Origin: a virus
DNA length: 63,630 nucleotides
Virus record (IMG/VR): IMGVR_UViG_3300022074_000034
Location: 1-63,630 of that record
Reading direction: 5' to 3' (one strand)
Shown: positions 30,104 through 38,001 of the stretch, one piece after another
Layout: each line of letters starts with the position of its first letter
Numbering within the stretch: position 1 is the first letter of the stretch
Notes under the pieces: model-generated
What the model saw: the letters and a program-made list of their open reading frames with translations, nothing else
The model's database searches: none
Told to the model about the DNA's origin: nothing
Program-made: the position numbers and the translations under genes

Positions 30104-30523
30104 TTACTTGGTTTCTTTACTATTTTTATTTGAACTGCCGCCAAAAAAGAAATCAACAATTGTGTTGACTTTTGCCGACATTGCTCCAAAGATAGTAGAA
30201 ATAAAGCTAATTTCAAACTCTCCCAAGTTTATATCTCCTAGGACAAAGTGATTAAACATCACAAAACTAATGCCAAAGTATGCAACTGTGAACAAAGTTG
30301 CTAACACTTTTTGGATGATAGCATCGTCTTTATACATGTCTCGTGCAGACTTTCTATCTTCTACTTCTTTAGCAAAAGCTTCACGTTCTGCTTCTAGCAT
30401 TATCTTTTGTAATTCTATCTTAGCCTGATCTCTTTCTTTATCAGTTGTAATTACTTTGTCTAGTATTCCTTCAGCGTTGTCTAGGACTTTTCCAAACAGT
30501 CCGCCCATTACTTTTTGTATCAT
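30104..30523 (-). CDS. Holin-like membrane protein (GTA holin 3TM type), 139 aa
   Basis: A charged helical N-terminal half (about 20-65, with DRKSARDMYKDDAI) is followed by two hydrophobic segments (about 70-95 and 100-128) and a short Lys-rich tail. This is the layout of the Holin-of-3TMs family known from gene-transfer agents and many phages. It would form inner-membrane lesions that time lysis. It lies after the fibre-like genes and before the phosphoesterase. No classical endolysin is next to it in the window; the DUF5675 protein at 33102-33569 is the closest candidate. Confidence 0.78.
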   Translation of the reverse strand: MIQKVMGGLFGKVLDNAEGILDKVITTDKERDQAKIELQKIMLEAEREAFAKEVEDRKSARDMYKDDAIIQKVLATLFTVAYFGISFVMFNHFVLGDINLGEFEISFISTIFGAMSAKVNTIVDFFFGGSSNKNSKETK

Positions 30524-30524
30524 A

Positions 30525-30959
30525 TTAATATTGATTTATATTTCTACTAACTCCCGTAGATCTTACACTAGATTGCTCATAATCTAGTATAACATCAACG
30601 TTTTGAGTTGATTCTATAACTAATTGAAACTCACTTCCGTGTCTACAAGCATGATCAGTAAATAAAGATAATGTAGTTCCTGTAGGTATGTTAACATTTT
30701 TTATTTGATAAAAAACTTGCCTATCTATCTTATTTAAGTAATTTCCTTCAGAATCAACATTACCGTTTTCTAATGAACCGTGTATTTCAACAGTTTTATT
30801 TAAATTGTATTTCTCTATATATATATCTACAGCTGCTGATGCACTATCTACATTTGCTATTTGACACTTGTGTATAGTAGTTATACCAGATTTACTTTGA
30901 CTCGAATTTATCAAAATTACTGGAGCTGTCGTTGTTATATTTTTATATACGTAATTCAC
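30525..30959 (-). CDS. Small beta-rich structural protein, 144 aa
   Basis: Start is GTG at 30959, overlapping the TAG stop of the previous gene (TAGTG). The sequence is Ser/Thr/Asn/Val-rich and alternates polar and hydrophobic residues as in a beta-sandwich; no motif, signal peptide or transmembrane segment is evident. It follows two fibre-like genes with overlapping starts and stops, so it may be a fibre cap, decoration or tail-tip protein. Family not recognised. Confidence 0.65.
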   Translation of the reverse strand: MNYVYKNITTTAPVILINSSQSKSGITTIHKCQIANVDSASAAVDIYIEKYNLNKTVEIHGSLENGNVDSEGNYLNKIDRQVFYQIKNVNIPTGTTLSLFTDHACRHGSEFQLVIESTQNVDVILDYEQSSVRSTGVSRNINQY

Positions 30960-31846
30960 TAGTCTAAATTTGATTGATCTAATTGAAACACTACTGTAAC
31001 ATAATAGTTTTTAACTCCTGCAGGCAGACGATTTGTTAATTGCAATGAAACTAATAGTTGTTCACCTTTACTAAAAGCAAGAGTACCACTTTTAGGTATT
31101 GCAACAAAATCACCGCTCATAAGATTGTTTCCGGCTACAGTAGTCATTGAAAGAAAAGCACAAGGTGTTAAAGTAGAACTACCATTAGCTCTTTTTGAAA
31201 ACGTAGCTACTAACGGTTGACCACTACCTTTTTCCAATAAACTATTTTGCGATACAATATTTATACTTTTTATACTTCCACTGCCTGGTGCTATAAAAAC
31301 ATTACGAGGATTTGTTGATGATGTACCTTCTGTTATACCGTCTGAAAAAGGAACATACTGAGCACTAGTACAGTCAGCATTTAACATGTTACATACTAAA
31401 GGCATGTATATCATCCTAGCATCACGCTTAGCTGTATTAGCAGTTATGGCGCTAGCTTGACTAGTTGATATACCTGTCTTAGCTGTATTAGCTACTATTG
31501 CATTAGCTTGTGATGTAGTTATACCTGTTTTAGCAGTATTAGCTGTTATAGCATTTGCTTGACTTGTAGTTATACCCGCGCCATCATCAGATGTGTTAAC
31601 AACATTTTTAGCTAGCATGTGTAAAAAAGCTCTTAAAGATTCGTTGTCTATTTGTGGATTTAACTCATTTGCGCCTCCGACATCTTTTTCAGATTCAAAC
31701 AACTCTTCTACCATGTCTAGTATTTCAGCTCTAGTTCTAAGCTCATCACTAGCAATAGTAACCTTGGTAGGTGTTGATGCTGGTTTTTTAACTAAAGTTC
31801 TATATCTTGCTTTAGTAGTATTATCTGTATAATCTCCTTTTGCCAT
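30959..31846 (-). CDS. Fibre-like structural protein with TSQANAI repeats, 295 aa
   Basis: After a Lys/Thr-rich N-terminal region and an acidic helical segment (about 35-75), the centre holds three near-identical repeats built on ITTSQANAITANTAK (about residues 95-140), a heptad-like linker found in trimeric tail or head fibres. The C-terminal half (about 145-295) is beta-rich and would form a distal domain. There is no signal peptide. It is coupled by TAATG to the 418-aa fibre-like gene upstream. Likely a receptor-binding or accessory fibre subunit; the receptor is unknown. Confidence 0.72.
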   Translation of the reverse strand: MAKGDYTDNTTKARYRTLVKKPASTPTKVTIASDELRTRAEILDMVEELFESEKDVGGANELNPQIDNESLRAFLHMLAKNVVNTSDDGAGITTSQANAITANTAKTGITTSQANAIVANTAKTGISTSQASAITANTAKRDARMIYMPLVCNMLNADCTSAQYVPFSDGITEGTSSTNPRNVFIAPGSGSIKSINIVSQNSLLEKGSGQPLVATFSKRANGSSTLTPCAFLSMTTVAGNNLMSGDFVAIPKSGTLAFSKGEQLLVSLQLTNRLPAGVKNYYVTVVFQLDQSNLD

Positions 31847-33102
31847 TAGTATTGAAATTTAATTGTCATTTCGCCGAATATATTACCCGACCAAGCGCTA
31901 GTTGTTTTTCTTATGACAGGTAATAATCCTGCTCCTGCAGCAAGAGAATAGCCTGTAGTATCCGTTGCTGTTATTATAAAGTCATTACTAGAGTTTCCTG
32001 ATATAGAATATTGTTTTATTAAATTGGTAGTATTGTTAGACGAGCCGCTACCAGGAACTATTTCCCAAAGCTCAAACACAAAATCATTACCACTACCGCC
32101 TGTTGTAGTAAAGTTGTACATAACCGTGTGTATTGTAGCTGCTGTTATAGCTTGATAATGACTCCACTTTGTACTATTCTTATTGTTTACGCTGCCTCCA
32201 TCTGAATATAAGTTAGCTCCAATATTAAAATTGTAATGACCCCCATAACCCATGTATTGATTTGTGCTAGCTGCAGTCATTTGACAGTTTAGGTGAAGAT
32301 AATCATAGTGAGGAACATTTGAGTTTAACAATGTAGATATACTTGTTAAACCTGTACCTCCATTAGCTACTGGTAAAGTTCCTGTAACTTCTAAACCATC
32401 TAACTCTATACCACCATCTTTTATACCTACTTCACCACTACTTACTGTAAAAAAATCATTATCAAAACTAGCTATACCTTTGTTAGATGTAGTAGCGTCT
32501 TCACCTGATATAGTAAGAGTACTACTACCATCAGAAGTAGTATCTATACCCTCTCCTCCAACAAGAATAAGACTAATAGCCCCTGAAGCAGCGCCAGAAC
32601 TGTTACCGTCATCAGCTCTAATAGCTAAATTTGTTATGTCTCCTGTATTAGTTGTATAACCAGCGCCATTTGTTATAGCATTGTTGTTTAATGATATGTT
32701 CGCTGTTCCGTCAAATGATACTCCTGCAATAGTTCTTGCCGTTTCTAACGCTGTTGCAGTACCTGCGTTACCAGAAACAGAAGTGACGTTTGAGTTTAGT
32801 AATGTAGATATGCTAGAAAGTCCTGTTCCGCCTTTACTAGCGGCTAAAGTTCCAGTTACGTCTTGCGCTAAGTCAATAGCATTTCTAGTTATTTCTTGTC
32901 CTGATAATGTTATATAGTCAGGTGTGCCAGCTAAAGTTACCGCATCATGTGATGTAGGTTCGTTTGCCTTTACTATCTTGTTGTTTGAGTCTAGGCCTAA
33001 GTTGCTACCACTAGCAATAGTACCGCTGCTTATATCTTCTAAATAAACATCGCTTCTAAATCTAGCAATAAAATCTTGTATGTACTGACCTATAAACTTC
33101 AT
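31846..33102 (-). CDS. Tail or head fibre protein with GGTGL hinge repeats, 418 aa
   Basis: Two copies of a module, GTLAASKGGTGLSSIST and GTLPVANGGTGLTSIST, each followed by LLNSNV, lie near residues 85-110 and 240-260. GGTGL modules are typical of phage fibre shafts. The N-terminus (KFIGQYIQDFIARFRSDVYL) would be the virion-attachment part. The C-terminal 150 residues are beta-rich, Ser/Asn/Tyr-rich and form the probable tip. The ATG overlaps the upstream stop (TAATG). It shares the GGTGL hinge with the 508-aa protein at 38002-39528. Confidence 0.78.
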   Translation of the reverse strand: MKFIGQYIQDFIARFRSDVYLEDISSGTIASGSNLGLDSNNKIVKANEPTSHDAVTLAGTPDYITLSGQEITRNAIDLAQDVTGTLAASKGGTGLSSISTLLNSNVTSVSGNAGTATALETARTIAGVSFDGTANISLNNNAITNGAGYTTNTGDITNLAIRADDGNSSGAASGAISLILVGGEGIDTTSDGSSTLTISGEDATTSNKGIASFDNDFFTVSSGEVGIKDGGIELDGLEVTGTLPVANGGTGLTSISTLLNSNVPHYDYLHLNCQMTAASTNQYMGYGGHYNFNIGANLYSDGGSVNNKNSTKWSHYQAITAATIHTVMYNFTTTGGSGNDFVFELWEIVPGSGSSNNTTNLIKQYSISGNSSNDFIITATDTTGYSLAAGAGLLPVIRKTTSAWSGNIFGEMTIKFQY

Positions 33103-33569
33103 TAATCAAAATCAATATATTCTATTGTTACCTCTTCTCCTTGCTCTATGGCCTTAGCAATACTCGGATAAATCCTTTTATACGCATTAACGCTTTTACC
33201 AACGAACCCATCACGCAGAATAAGATTGTTTTCTTGACTGTCTCCAACGATAAGACAACCAGCAGTATGCTCGTCAGTGTTTCCAGTATGAATAAGAATA
33301 TATTCAAAACCAGGGACATCAGTAACATGAAGCATACCACGGTGTATACCAGGATATTTTTTATCATAACGAGCATGAAAGCCTCCTTCTTTTCTTAGTT
33401 CTATTTTATATGTTCCAGCAGGTATCCTAGTCTCTCCTTTTACCTTCAAAGCTCTTTGCTCATCTTCTAGAGTATAGCAAAGAAACTGTCTACCTATATC
33501 TGTAATCTCAAAAAGTATACCATGTGTACAGTCTACTTGTGAGCTAAATCTTAATACTTCTAATTTCAT
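33102..33569 (-). CDS. DUF5675 protein, possible peptidoglycan-acting lysis enzyme, 155 aa
   Basis: Recognisable DUF5675 features: CYTLEDEQR (31-39), KGETRIPAGTYKI (44-56), and ILIHTGNTDEHTAGC (91-105). The His94 plus Gly104-Cys105 layout recalls the His...GC active site of YkuD-type L,D-transpeptidases, although the family has no proven activity that I know of. No signal peptide is present, so export would need the holin. The gene overlaps the T9SS-tagged gene (ATGA) and leads into fibre and holin genes. A role in lysis or cell-wall penetration is inference; it could also be a structural protein. Confidence 0.8.
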   Translation of the reverse strand: MKLEVLRFSSQVDCTHGILFEITDIGRQFLCYTLEDEQRALKVKGETRIPAGTYKIELRKEGGFHARYDKKYPGIHRGMLHVTDVPGFEYILIHTGNTDEHTAGCLIVGDSQENNLILRDGFVGKSVNAYKRIYPSIAKAIEQGEEVTIEYIDFD

Positions 33570-35548
33570 TCTATAATTAGTTTTGTTGTTACATTTAAGT
33601 TTTCCTTAGAAATCTTAATTAAGTATATACCCTTGTCAAGTTTTACTGTATTTGTTTTATCTTGTAATACTAACTTGCCAAGCATATTGTATACTTTTAT
33701 ATCTACCTCAGCTGTAAAGTTTACTATACCTGTTGATGGATTTGGATAAGGTAACATACCAAGTCTCTCAAACATTGCTACATCAGTTGGTCCTGACCAT
33801 CCATCTACACAATAAGCATATAAATTATCACAGCCTCCATCCCACACGGTATTGCAACAATATGGATCTATTGCAATGACCCACTCAAAACATTCATTAG
33901 GAATATAGTATACATCACCAGAGTTACAACCAGCACTATAATAACACGAGCTGTCTGCCACGTTAACAAGCGGATTGTAATTAACAGCGGACGGATCATT
34001 GCAGCCAGGCACAGGATAGATACAGCTACCATTATCAGTATTTGCATTATCATCATAATTAATTGCTGTACTGTCTGTACATCCATAGTAAAAAGGTATG
34101 CAGCTTCCGTTATCTGTATTTGCATTAGCATCGTAATTAAACATTGTATTATCTGTACACCCAAAAATTACAGGTAAACAGCTTCCATCATCACTATTTG
34201 CTAATGGATTATAGTTAAAGGCTGTACCATCGGTACAACCCCAGACTACCGGTATGCATGTGCCATCGTCTGTATTCGCTAAACTGTCATAGTTAAATGC
34301 TGTTACATCTGTGCACCCATACATAAAAGGAATACAGTTTCCATCATCAACATTTGCATTGACATTATAATTAAACATTGTGCTATCTGTGCACCCTTCT
34401 ACGATAGCAATACAAGAGTTAGGTAACTCAACGTTAGCCAATGAATCGTAATTAAGTGCAGTTGAGTCCATGCATCCGTATGCAACCAACGTAGCACATG
34501 AACCATCATTGTAGTCGTAAAGCGCGTCATATTCCAAATAAAGTGGATTAGTACACCCTGGGTTATAATAACAAGTTCCATCATCTGTATTTACTGTATC
34601 GTTATAATTTACTGCTAGACTATCTATGCAGCCATATGTTCTTTCTATACATTCATCACCACAGTAAGGCATTCCGTTAACTATTACAAAAGGCACTAAA
34701 GGACTAGCAAACCCTCCTGGAGCATCTATAGCTACGTGTTCATCAGAATATACACTATAACCGCATTGTACTGATGTAAACTGTGATTGTTGTGTTATAT
34801 TAAACTTAACACTAATAGGCTCTGATATACTTAAATCAAAAGTAAACGTAGTATCAAAACCATCATCAAGAGTAAATATACCTAAAAAGTTGTTACCCTG
34901 AAACACTTGTAAATACGCTCCAGCCCAGCCGTTACCAGCTAAATCTGTAAGCTCTAGTGTGTGAGTACAACTATCTATTAGTATATCTGTATTGGCTGAG
35001 TCTATATAATTATAAGCTAAAGAGTCAGTACAGCCAAACACCTTCTCTGTAAAACACATTCCTGTGTCTACTGTTGCTATTGGCAAAAACTCCAAAAAGC
35101 TATCATCCATACAGCCATATATAGGTGGAGGTGGTGCGCAATCTTCTACTGTAAATCCATGATAAGAAACAAAACCAAAGTTAGCTGAATCTATTTCAAC
35201 TATTGTGTCGTTACATCTTACTAAGTAGTACGAGCCATCCTGTCCACCCCATAAACTACCTTGAATACCATCTCCATATCCATCACTTATTACAAATTCG
35301 TAATCACCATTAGGTACACATAGTTGTGTAACTTGAGGTGAGTAGTCGACTATATTATCATAAGGACCGCCAGTAACTATAGTATCTAAATTAGCATCTA
35401 ATACAGCCCAAGATGTTTCTTCTGGATATTGATCTGGATTGATAATAATATCTAGATACGTTCCGTTAGGACATTGTCCAAATGCTGTAGATGCAGTAAA
35501 TACTACAACCATTATAAAAGCGTATAGAAATTTTGTAAAGTTGTTCAT
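33566..35548 (-). CDS. Exported Cys-rich repeat protein with T9SS C-terminal sorting domain, 660 aa
   Basis: Residues 1-24 form a clear signal peptide (hydrophobic FLYAFIMVVVFTASTAFG). Next is a Cys-flanked beta domain (25-140; YLDIIINPDQYPEETSW, DGYGDGIQ). About eleven Cys-rich repeats follow (roughly 145-520), built on GCTDxxAxNYNxxAN and DDGSC. Residues about 597-660 match a type IX secretion type A sorting domain: YPNPSTGIVNF, IKVYNMLGKLV, KGIYLIKI, and a basic end TTKLIIE. The repeats also occur in the 1456-aa tail protein. The T9SS domain implies transport through the host outer membrane, either onto the surface or into the medium. It is coupled to the thioredoxin-like gene by TAATG. 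Probably acquired from a host cell-surface protein. Confidence 0.87.
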   Translation of the reverse strand: MNNFTKFLYAFIMVVVFTASTAFGQCPNGTYLDIIINPDQYPEETSWAVLDANLDTIVTGGPYDNIVDYSPQVTQLCVPNGDYEFVISDGYGDGIQGSLWGGQDGSYYLVRCNDTIVEIDSANFGFVSYHGFTVEDCAPPPPIYGCMDDSFLEFLPIATVDTGMCFTEKVFGCTDSLAYNYIDSANTDILIDSCTHTLELTDLAGNGWAGAYLQVFQGNNFLGIFTLDDGFDTTFTFDLSISEPISVKFNITQQSQFTSVQCGYSVYSDEHVAIDAPGGFASPLVPFVIVNGMPYCGDECIERTYGCIDSLAVNYNDTVNTDDGTCYYNPGCTNPLYLEYDALYDYNDGSCATLVAYGCMDSTALNYDSLANVELPNSCIAIVEGCTDSTMFNYNVNANVDDGNCIPFMYGCTDVTAFNYDSLANTDDGTCIPVVWGCTDGTAFNYNPLANSDDGSCLPVIFGCTDNTMFNYDANANTDNGSCIPFYYGCTDSTAINYDDNANTDNGSCIYPVPGCNDPSAVNYNPLVNVADSSCYYSAGCNSGDVYYIPNECFEWVIAIDPYCCNTVWDGGCDNLYAYCVDGWSGPTDVAMFERLGMLPYPNPSTGIVNFTAEVDIKVYNMLGKLVLQDKTNTVKLDKGIYLIKISKENLNVTTKLIIE

Positions 35549-35901
35549 TAGAATTTGCTTATTATAAGTTCTTCAATATATTCTTGTACCTCTTCTCTAG
35601 TAGCAACCATTTTAAAACTAATGTCTGCTTGAAAACGTTTTACTTCTTCACCATCATCAAATATTACAATAGTAGGTACAATTGCTATTTCATACTTGGT
35701 TTGGTTATTACCCTCTTCTATTAAAAGAGTTTTCTTATCGCATTCTTTTAATTTAGAAAACCATTCAACATTATTAGCTGAGTTAAAATCAGCGTTAAAA
35801 TGAATCGCGGTTACTTGACAAAAAGCAGTATGCGAGACCACCAAGAAAAACAATACTAATAAGTACATGCAAAGTAGTTTCCATTCTGTTCTCTTTTCCA
35901 T
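35548..35901 (-). CDS. Exported thioredoxin-fold protein lacking CxxC, 117 aa
   Basis: A signal peptide (about 1-28, LLVLFFLVVSHTAFC) precedes a thioredoxin-like core: beta strand and FNADFNS at the position of the usual WCxxC loop, then KYEIAIVPTIVIFDDGEEV with the cis-proline (P76). The CxxC pair is missing, so redox activity is unlikely; a binding or chaperone role is more plausible. Only C54 remains in the mature part. It is coupled on both sides by TAATG. The envelope location fits the neighbouring exported proteins. Fold assignment is moderately secure; function unknown. Confidence 0.75.
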   Translation of the reverse strand: MEKRTEWKLLCMYLLVLFFLVVSHTAFCQVTAIHFNADFNSANNVEWFSKLKECDKKTLLIEEGNNQTKYEIAIVPTIVIFDDGEEVKRFQADISFKMVATREEVQEYIEELIISKF

Positions 35902-36176
35902 TATTTTAATGCGTCAATTTTATCTTCCATGCGGATCATACGTTCTTCTAACTTTTCCACATTACGCTCTGTATTCTTAATGGATTGACGAATATTAACA
36001 TCCTTCATATCAAATTCCATTTTAGAAATCTCTGGTTTAGGAAGCTCTTTTGCTTCTGCTATGTCTGCTTGTAGCGTAAACCACATGCCTATTAAGGTTG
36101 CCATTGCAAAACCTATACCTATTAATGTCTTTACACTTATGTTGAACCCTGTTTCTTCGTTAAGTTCTTTTGCCAT
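35901..36176 (-). CDS. Membrane-anchored coiled-coil protein, 91 aa
   Basis: One transmembrane segment (about 16-35, VKTLIGIGFAMATLIGMW) is followed by a charged coiled coil (about 50-91). With the N-terminus inside, the coiled coil would lie in the periplasm, which is the topology of an inner-membrane spanin subunit. It could equally be a tether or a holin antagonist. It has no lipobox. It lies between the outer-membrane protein and the exported thioredoxin-like gene. The spanin idea is inference from topology and gene context. Confidence 0.68.
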   Translation of the reverse strand: MAKELNEETGFNISVKTLIGIGFAMATLIGMWFTLQADIAEAKELPKPEISKMEFDMKDVNIRQSIKNTERNVEKLEERMIRMEDKIDALK

Positions 36177-36178
36177 TT

Positions 36179-37213
36179 TTAAAATATTCTATAATTTACA
36201 CCAAATTTAAAGTCGTACCATTCTCTATTCCAGTACTTGTTATATTTACCTTCAATAAAACAACCTACATTTCTATTTAAGTTGTAACCAAAGATTAATC
36301 CTCCTGAGTAATCATACCACTGCTCACCATCGTTAAAGTTGTGATATGAATATTCTCCTTCACCATCATAGTGATAAGGCATCAGGTTACCCCAAGAATG
36401 TAACCAAAAATCTTTTTTGTAGTGGTAAAAATCAAACCCTACTACTAACGAATGTTGCCACTGGTTAGGTAACTCGTTCTTTTTCTTTTCTACATAGTTA
36501 CTAAGTACTTCAGGAATTACCACCTGATTCCAAACAGTTGCATTTTCTGCTACTAAATTACCATCCGGATCTCTATACTCAGACTCGTATACATCTACGC
36601 TATATCCTTCTTCAATAGCTAAGCAGGTGTAATGCAGTTGTCCTGAAGCTATTAACCACTCTTCTAGTGGATCATACCCATAAGGCTCTGCAAGTCTTTG
36701 CACTGTACCTAGATTAAATGATAACTTTTTGTTACCAAGTAATCGTAATCTTTGTGTGCTTTCAAAATACTCAATGTCTGCAAAACCTTCTTTAATATAT
36801 GCAACCTTTGCCATCCATACTGGCTTTACATATCTTATAAAATGTTGCTGGTCTAAATACTCTATACCTTCTTGTCTTCTGTAATCTACTTCAAATAGAT
36901 ACTCGAATGGAGATAAGCCAATAGTAGCAGCATCACCATAAGCGGCTTCTGTACCATCTTTAAATGTTCTTCTATCTTCATATCCAAACCTTTTGATTTT
37001 ACGTATACCCATTGTAAGAGAATAATCATAAGGGGTTAGAACTGTATCTACCCCTAAGTAACTATTATCTACTGAATATATATTTTCATCAGCCAAAGAT
37101 GTGCCACCATTTACTGCTACATAAAATGTAGAAAACTTAAATGGTTTCTTAAACTGTGCATTTACTGTAGTTGTAAGAAATGCTAAAAATAAAAATATAA
37201 CTACTCTTGTCAT
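36179..37213 (-). CDS. Predicted phage-encoded outer-membrane beta-barrel protein, 344 aa
   Basis: I start at MTRVVIFLFL (37213), where the ATG overlaps the upstream stop (TAATG); an in-frame extension to 37249 would lie inside the preceding gene. Residues 1-19 are a signal peptide cleaved before QFKKPFK. The mature part is Tyr/Trp/Phe-rich with alternating beta pattern and ends in WYDFKFGVNYRIF, the aromatic-terminal beta-signal used for outer-membrane assembly. The family is not recognised. Possible roles are receptor masking, superinfection exclusion, disruption at lysis or partnership with the secreted proteins downstream. No virion-type feature is seen. Confidence 0.75.
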   Translation of the reverse strand: MTRVVIFLFLAFLTTTVNAQFKKPFKFSTFYVAVNGGTSLADENIYSVDNSYLGVDTVLTPYDYSLTMGIRKIKRFGYEDRRTFKDGTEAAYGDAATIGLSPFEYLFEVDYRRQEGIEYLDQQHFIRYVKPVWMAKVAYIKEGFADIEYFESTQRLRLLGNKKLSFNLGTVQRLAEPYGYDPLEEWLIASGQLHYTCLAIEEGYSVDVYESEYRDPDGNLVAENATVWNQVVIPEVLSNYVEKKKNELPNQWQHSLVVGFDFYHYKKDFWLHSWGNLMPYHYDGEGEYSYHNFNDGEQWYDYSGGLIFGYNLNRNVGCFIEGKYNKYWNREWYDFKFGVNYRIF

Positions 37214-37575
37214 TATGCTTTTTTCCAGTATGCGTACTCTAGAATACAACTAGCTGTATCAGCTCTTGCTTCTAAACCAGCCCCATCATTTATAGGGAAA
37301 AATGCAAACTCACCAGGATTCAATCTAGCGTACTGTACACTTGCTGTAGTTTGAAGTATAACAAAGTTTGTTGCATCTGTATTTTTAGCATAGAAGTAAA
37401 ATACTCCACTAGTTCCTTCGTCCACTAACTCCTGGTTATCAGCTGTTGTTATAGTCTGTCTTGATATAGCTACTATAGGTTCTCCGACTACTGCTGTTTT
37501 TGAAACGCTAAGATTTAATGCATCGCTTGTAGCGTTGTTACTTGTTAATGTTAATTTTGCTGTTAATGTTGCCAT
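37213..37575 (-). CDS. Small beta-rich structural/decoration protein, 120 aa
   Basis: The sequence is Thr/Ala/Ser/Val-rich with alternating pattern and no signal peptide, typical of head or tail decoration proteins. It reads from MATLTAKLTLTSNNATSDA to EYAYWKKA. It is coupled upstream to the coiled-coil 133-aa gene and downstream to the outer-membrane gene by TAATG on both sides. The family is unrecognised; a fibre-associated or capsid-decorating role is likely from composition. Confidence 0.68.
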   Translation of the reverse strand: MATLTAKLTLTSNNATSDALNLSVSKTAVVGEPIVAISRQTITTADNQELVDEGTSGVFYFYAKNTDATNFVILQTTASVQYARLNPGEFAFFPINDGAGLEARADTASCILEYAYWKKA

Positions 37576-37976
37576 TATTCAATAATTTTATCAATGTTAA
37601 TAATTTGTTCTCCAGTAATATCTGCCGGTAAACAGTCTTCTGGTATAGCATGCAGCTCAATTTCAGTTTCTTCTAATAGTAGTTTATCTACTTCAGCCAA
37701 CTGTTCTTTTCTTGCATCCACAAGTTCTTTATTCTCTTCTTCTAACTTAGTTATCGCTTCGTCATCTTTCTGATTCATAAGAACCTGCATTTTTTGTGAT
37801 AGTCCTAAAAACTCTTCACTAGGCTTGCTAGCTTCTTCGATGTCCTTAAGTTCTTCTTGTATTACTCTAATATTCTTAGATACTAATAATCCAAACTTAA
37901 CTCCTTTCAAGGAATTCACTGCACTTAGTCCGTTAAATAATTCAACAAACTCACCATTTTTCATTTTTACTTTCAT
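37575..37976 (-). CDS. Coiled-coil protein, 133 aa
   Basis: The N-terminus MKVKMKNGEFVELFNGLSAVN precedes a long charged helical region (about 40-115) with heptads, then an acidic end. Proteins of this shape lie near tail-fibre genes in many phages (some annotated DUF1617), and could act as fibre chaperone or assembly factor. No membrane segment. It lies downstream of the 508-aa fibre and is coupled by TAATG to the 120-aa gene. Confidence 0.65.
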   Translation of the reverse strand: MKVKMKNGEFVELFNGLSAVNSLKGVKFGLLVSKNIRVIQEELKDIEEASKPSEEFLGLSQKMQVLMNQKDDEAITKLEEENKELVDARKEQLAEVDKLLLEETEIELHAIPEDCLPADITGEQIINIDKIIE

Positions 37977-38001
37977 TGTCTATATAATTAATTGGTTAAT
38001 A

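Noticed and set aside
31430-31580. CRISPR-like tandem repeat
   Set aside because: The repeats are in-frame coding repeats (TSQANAI modules) of a fibre protein and have no unique spacers.
33900-34600. Tandem DNA repeats as a mobile element
   Set aside because: The periodicity comes from the Cys-rich protein repeats; DNA copies are diverged and have no flanking inverted repeats or transposase.
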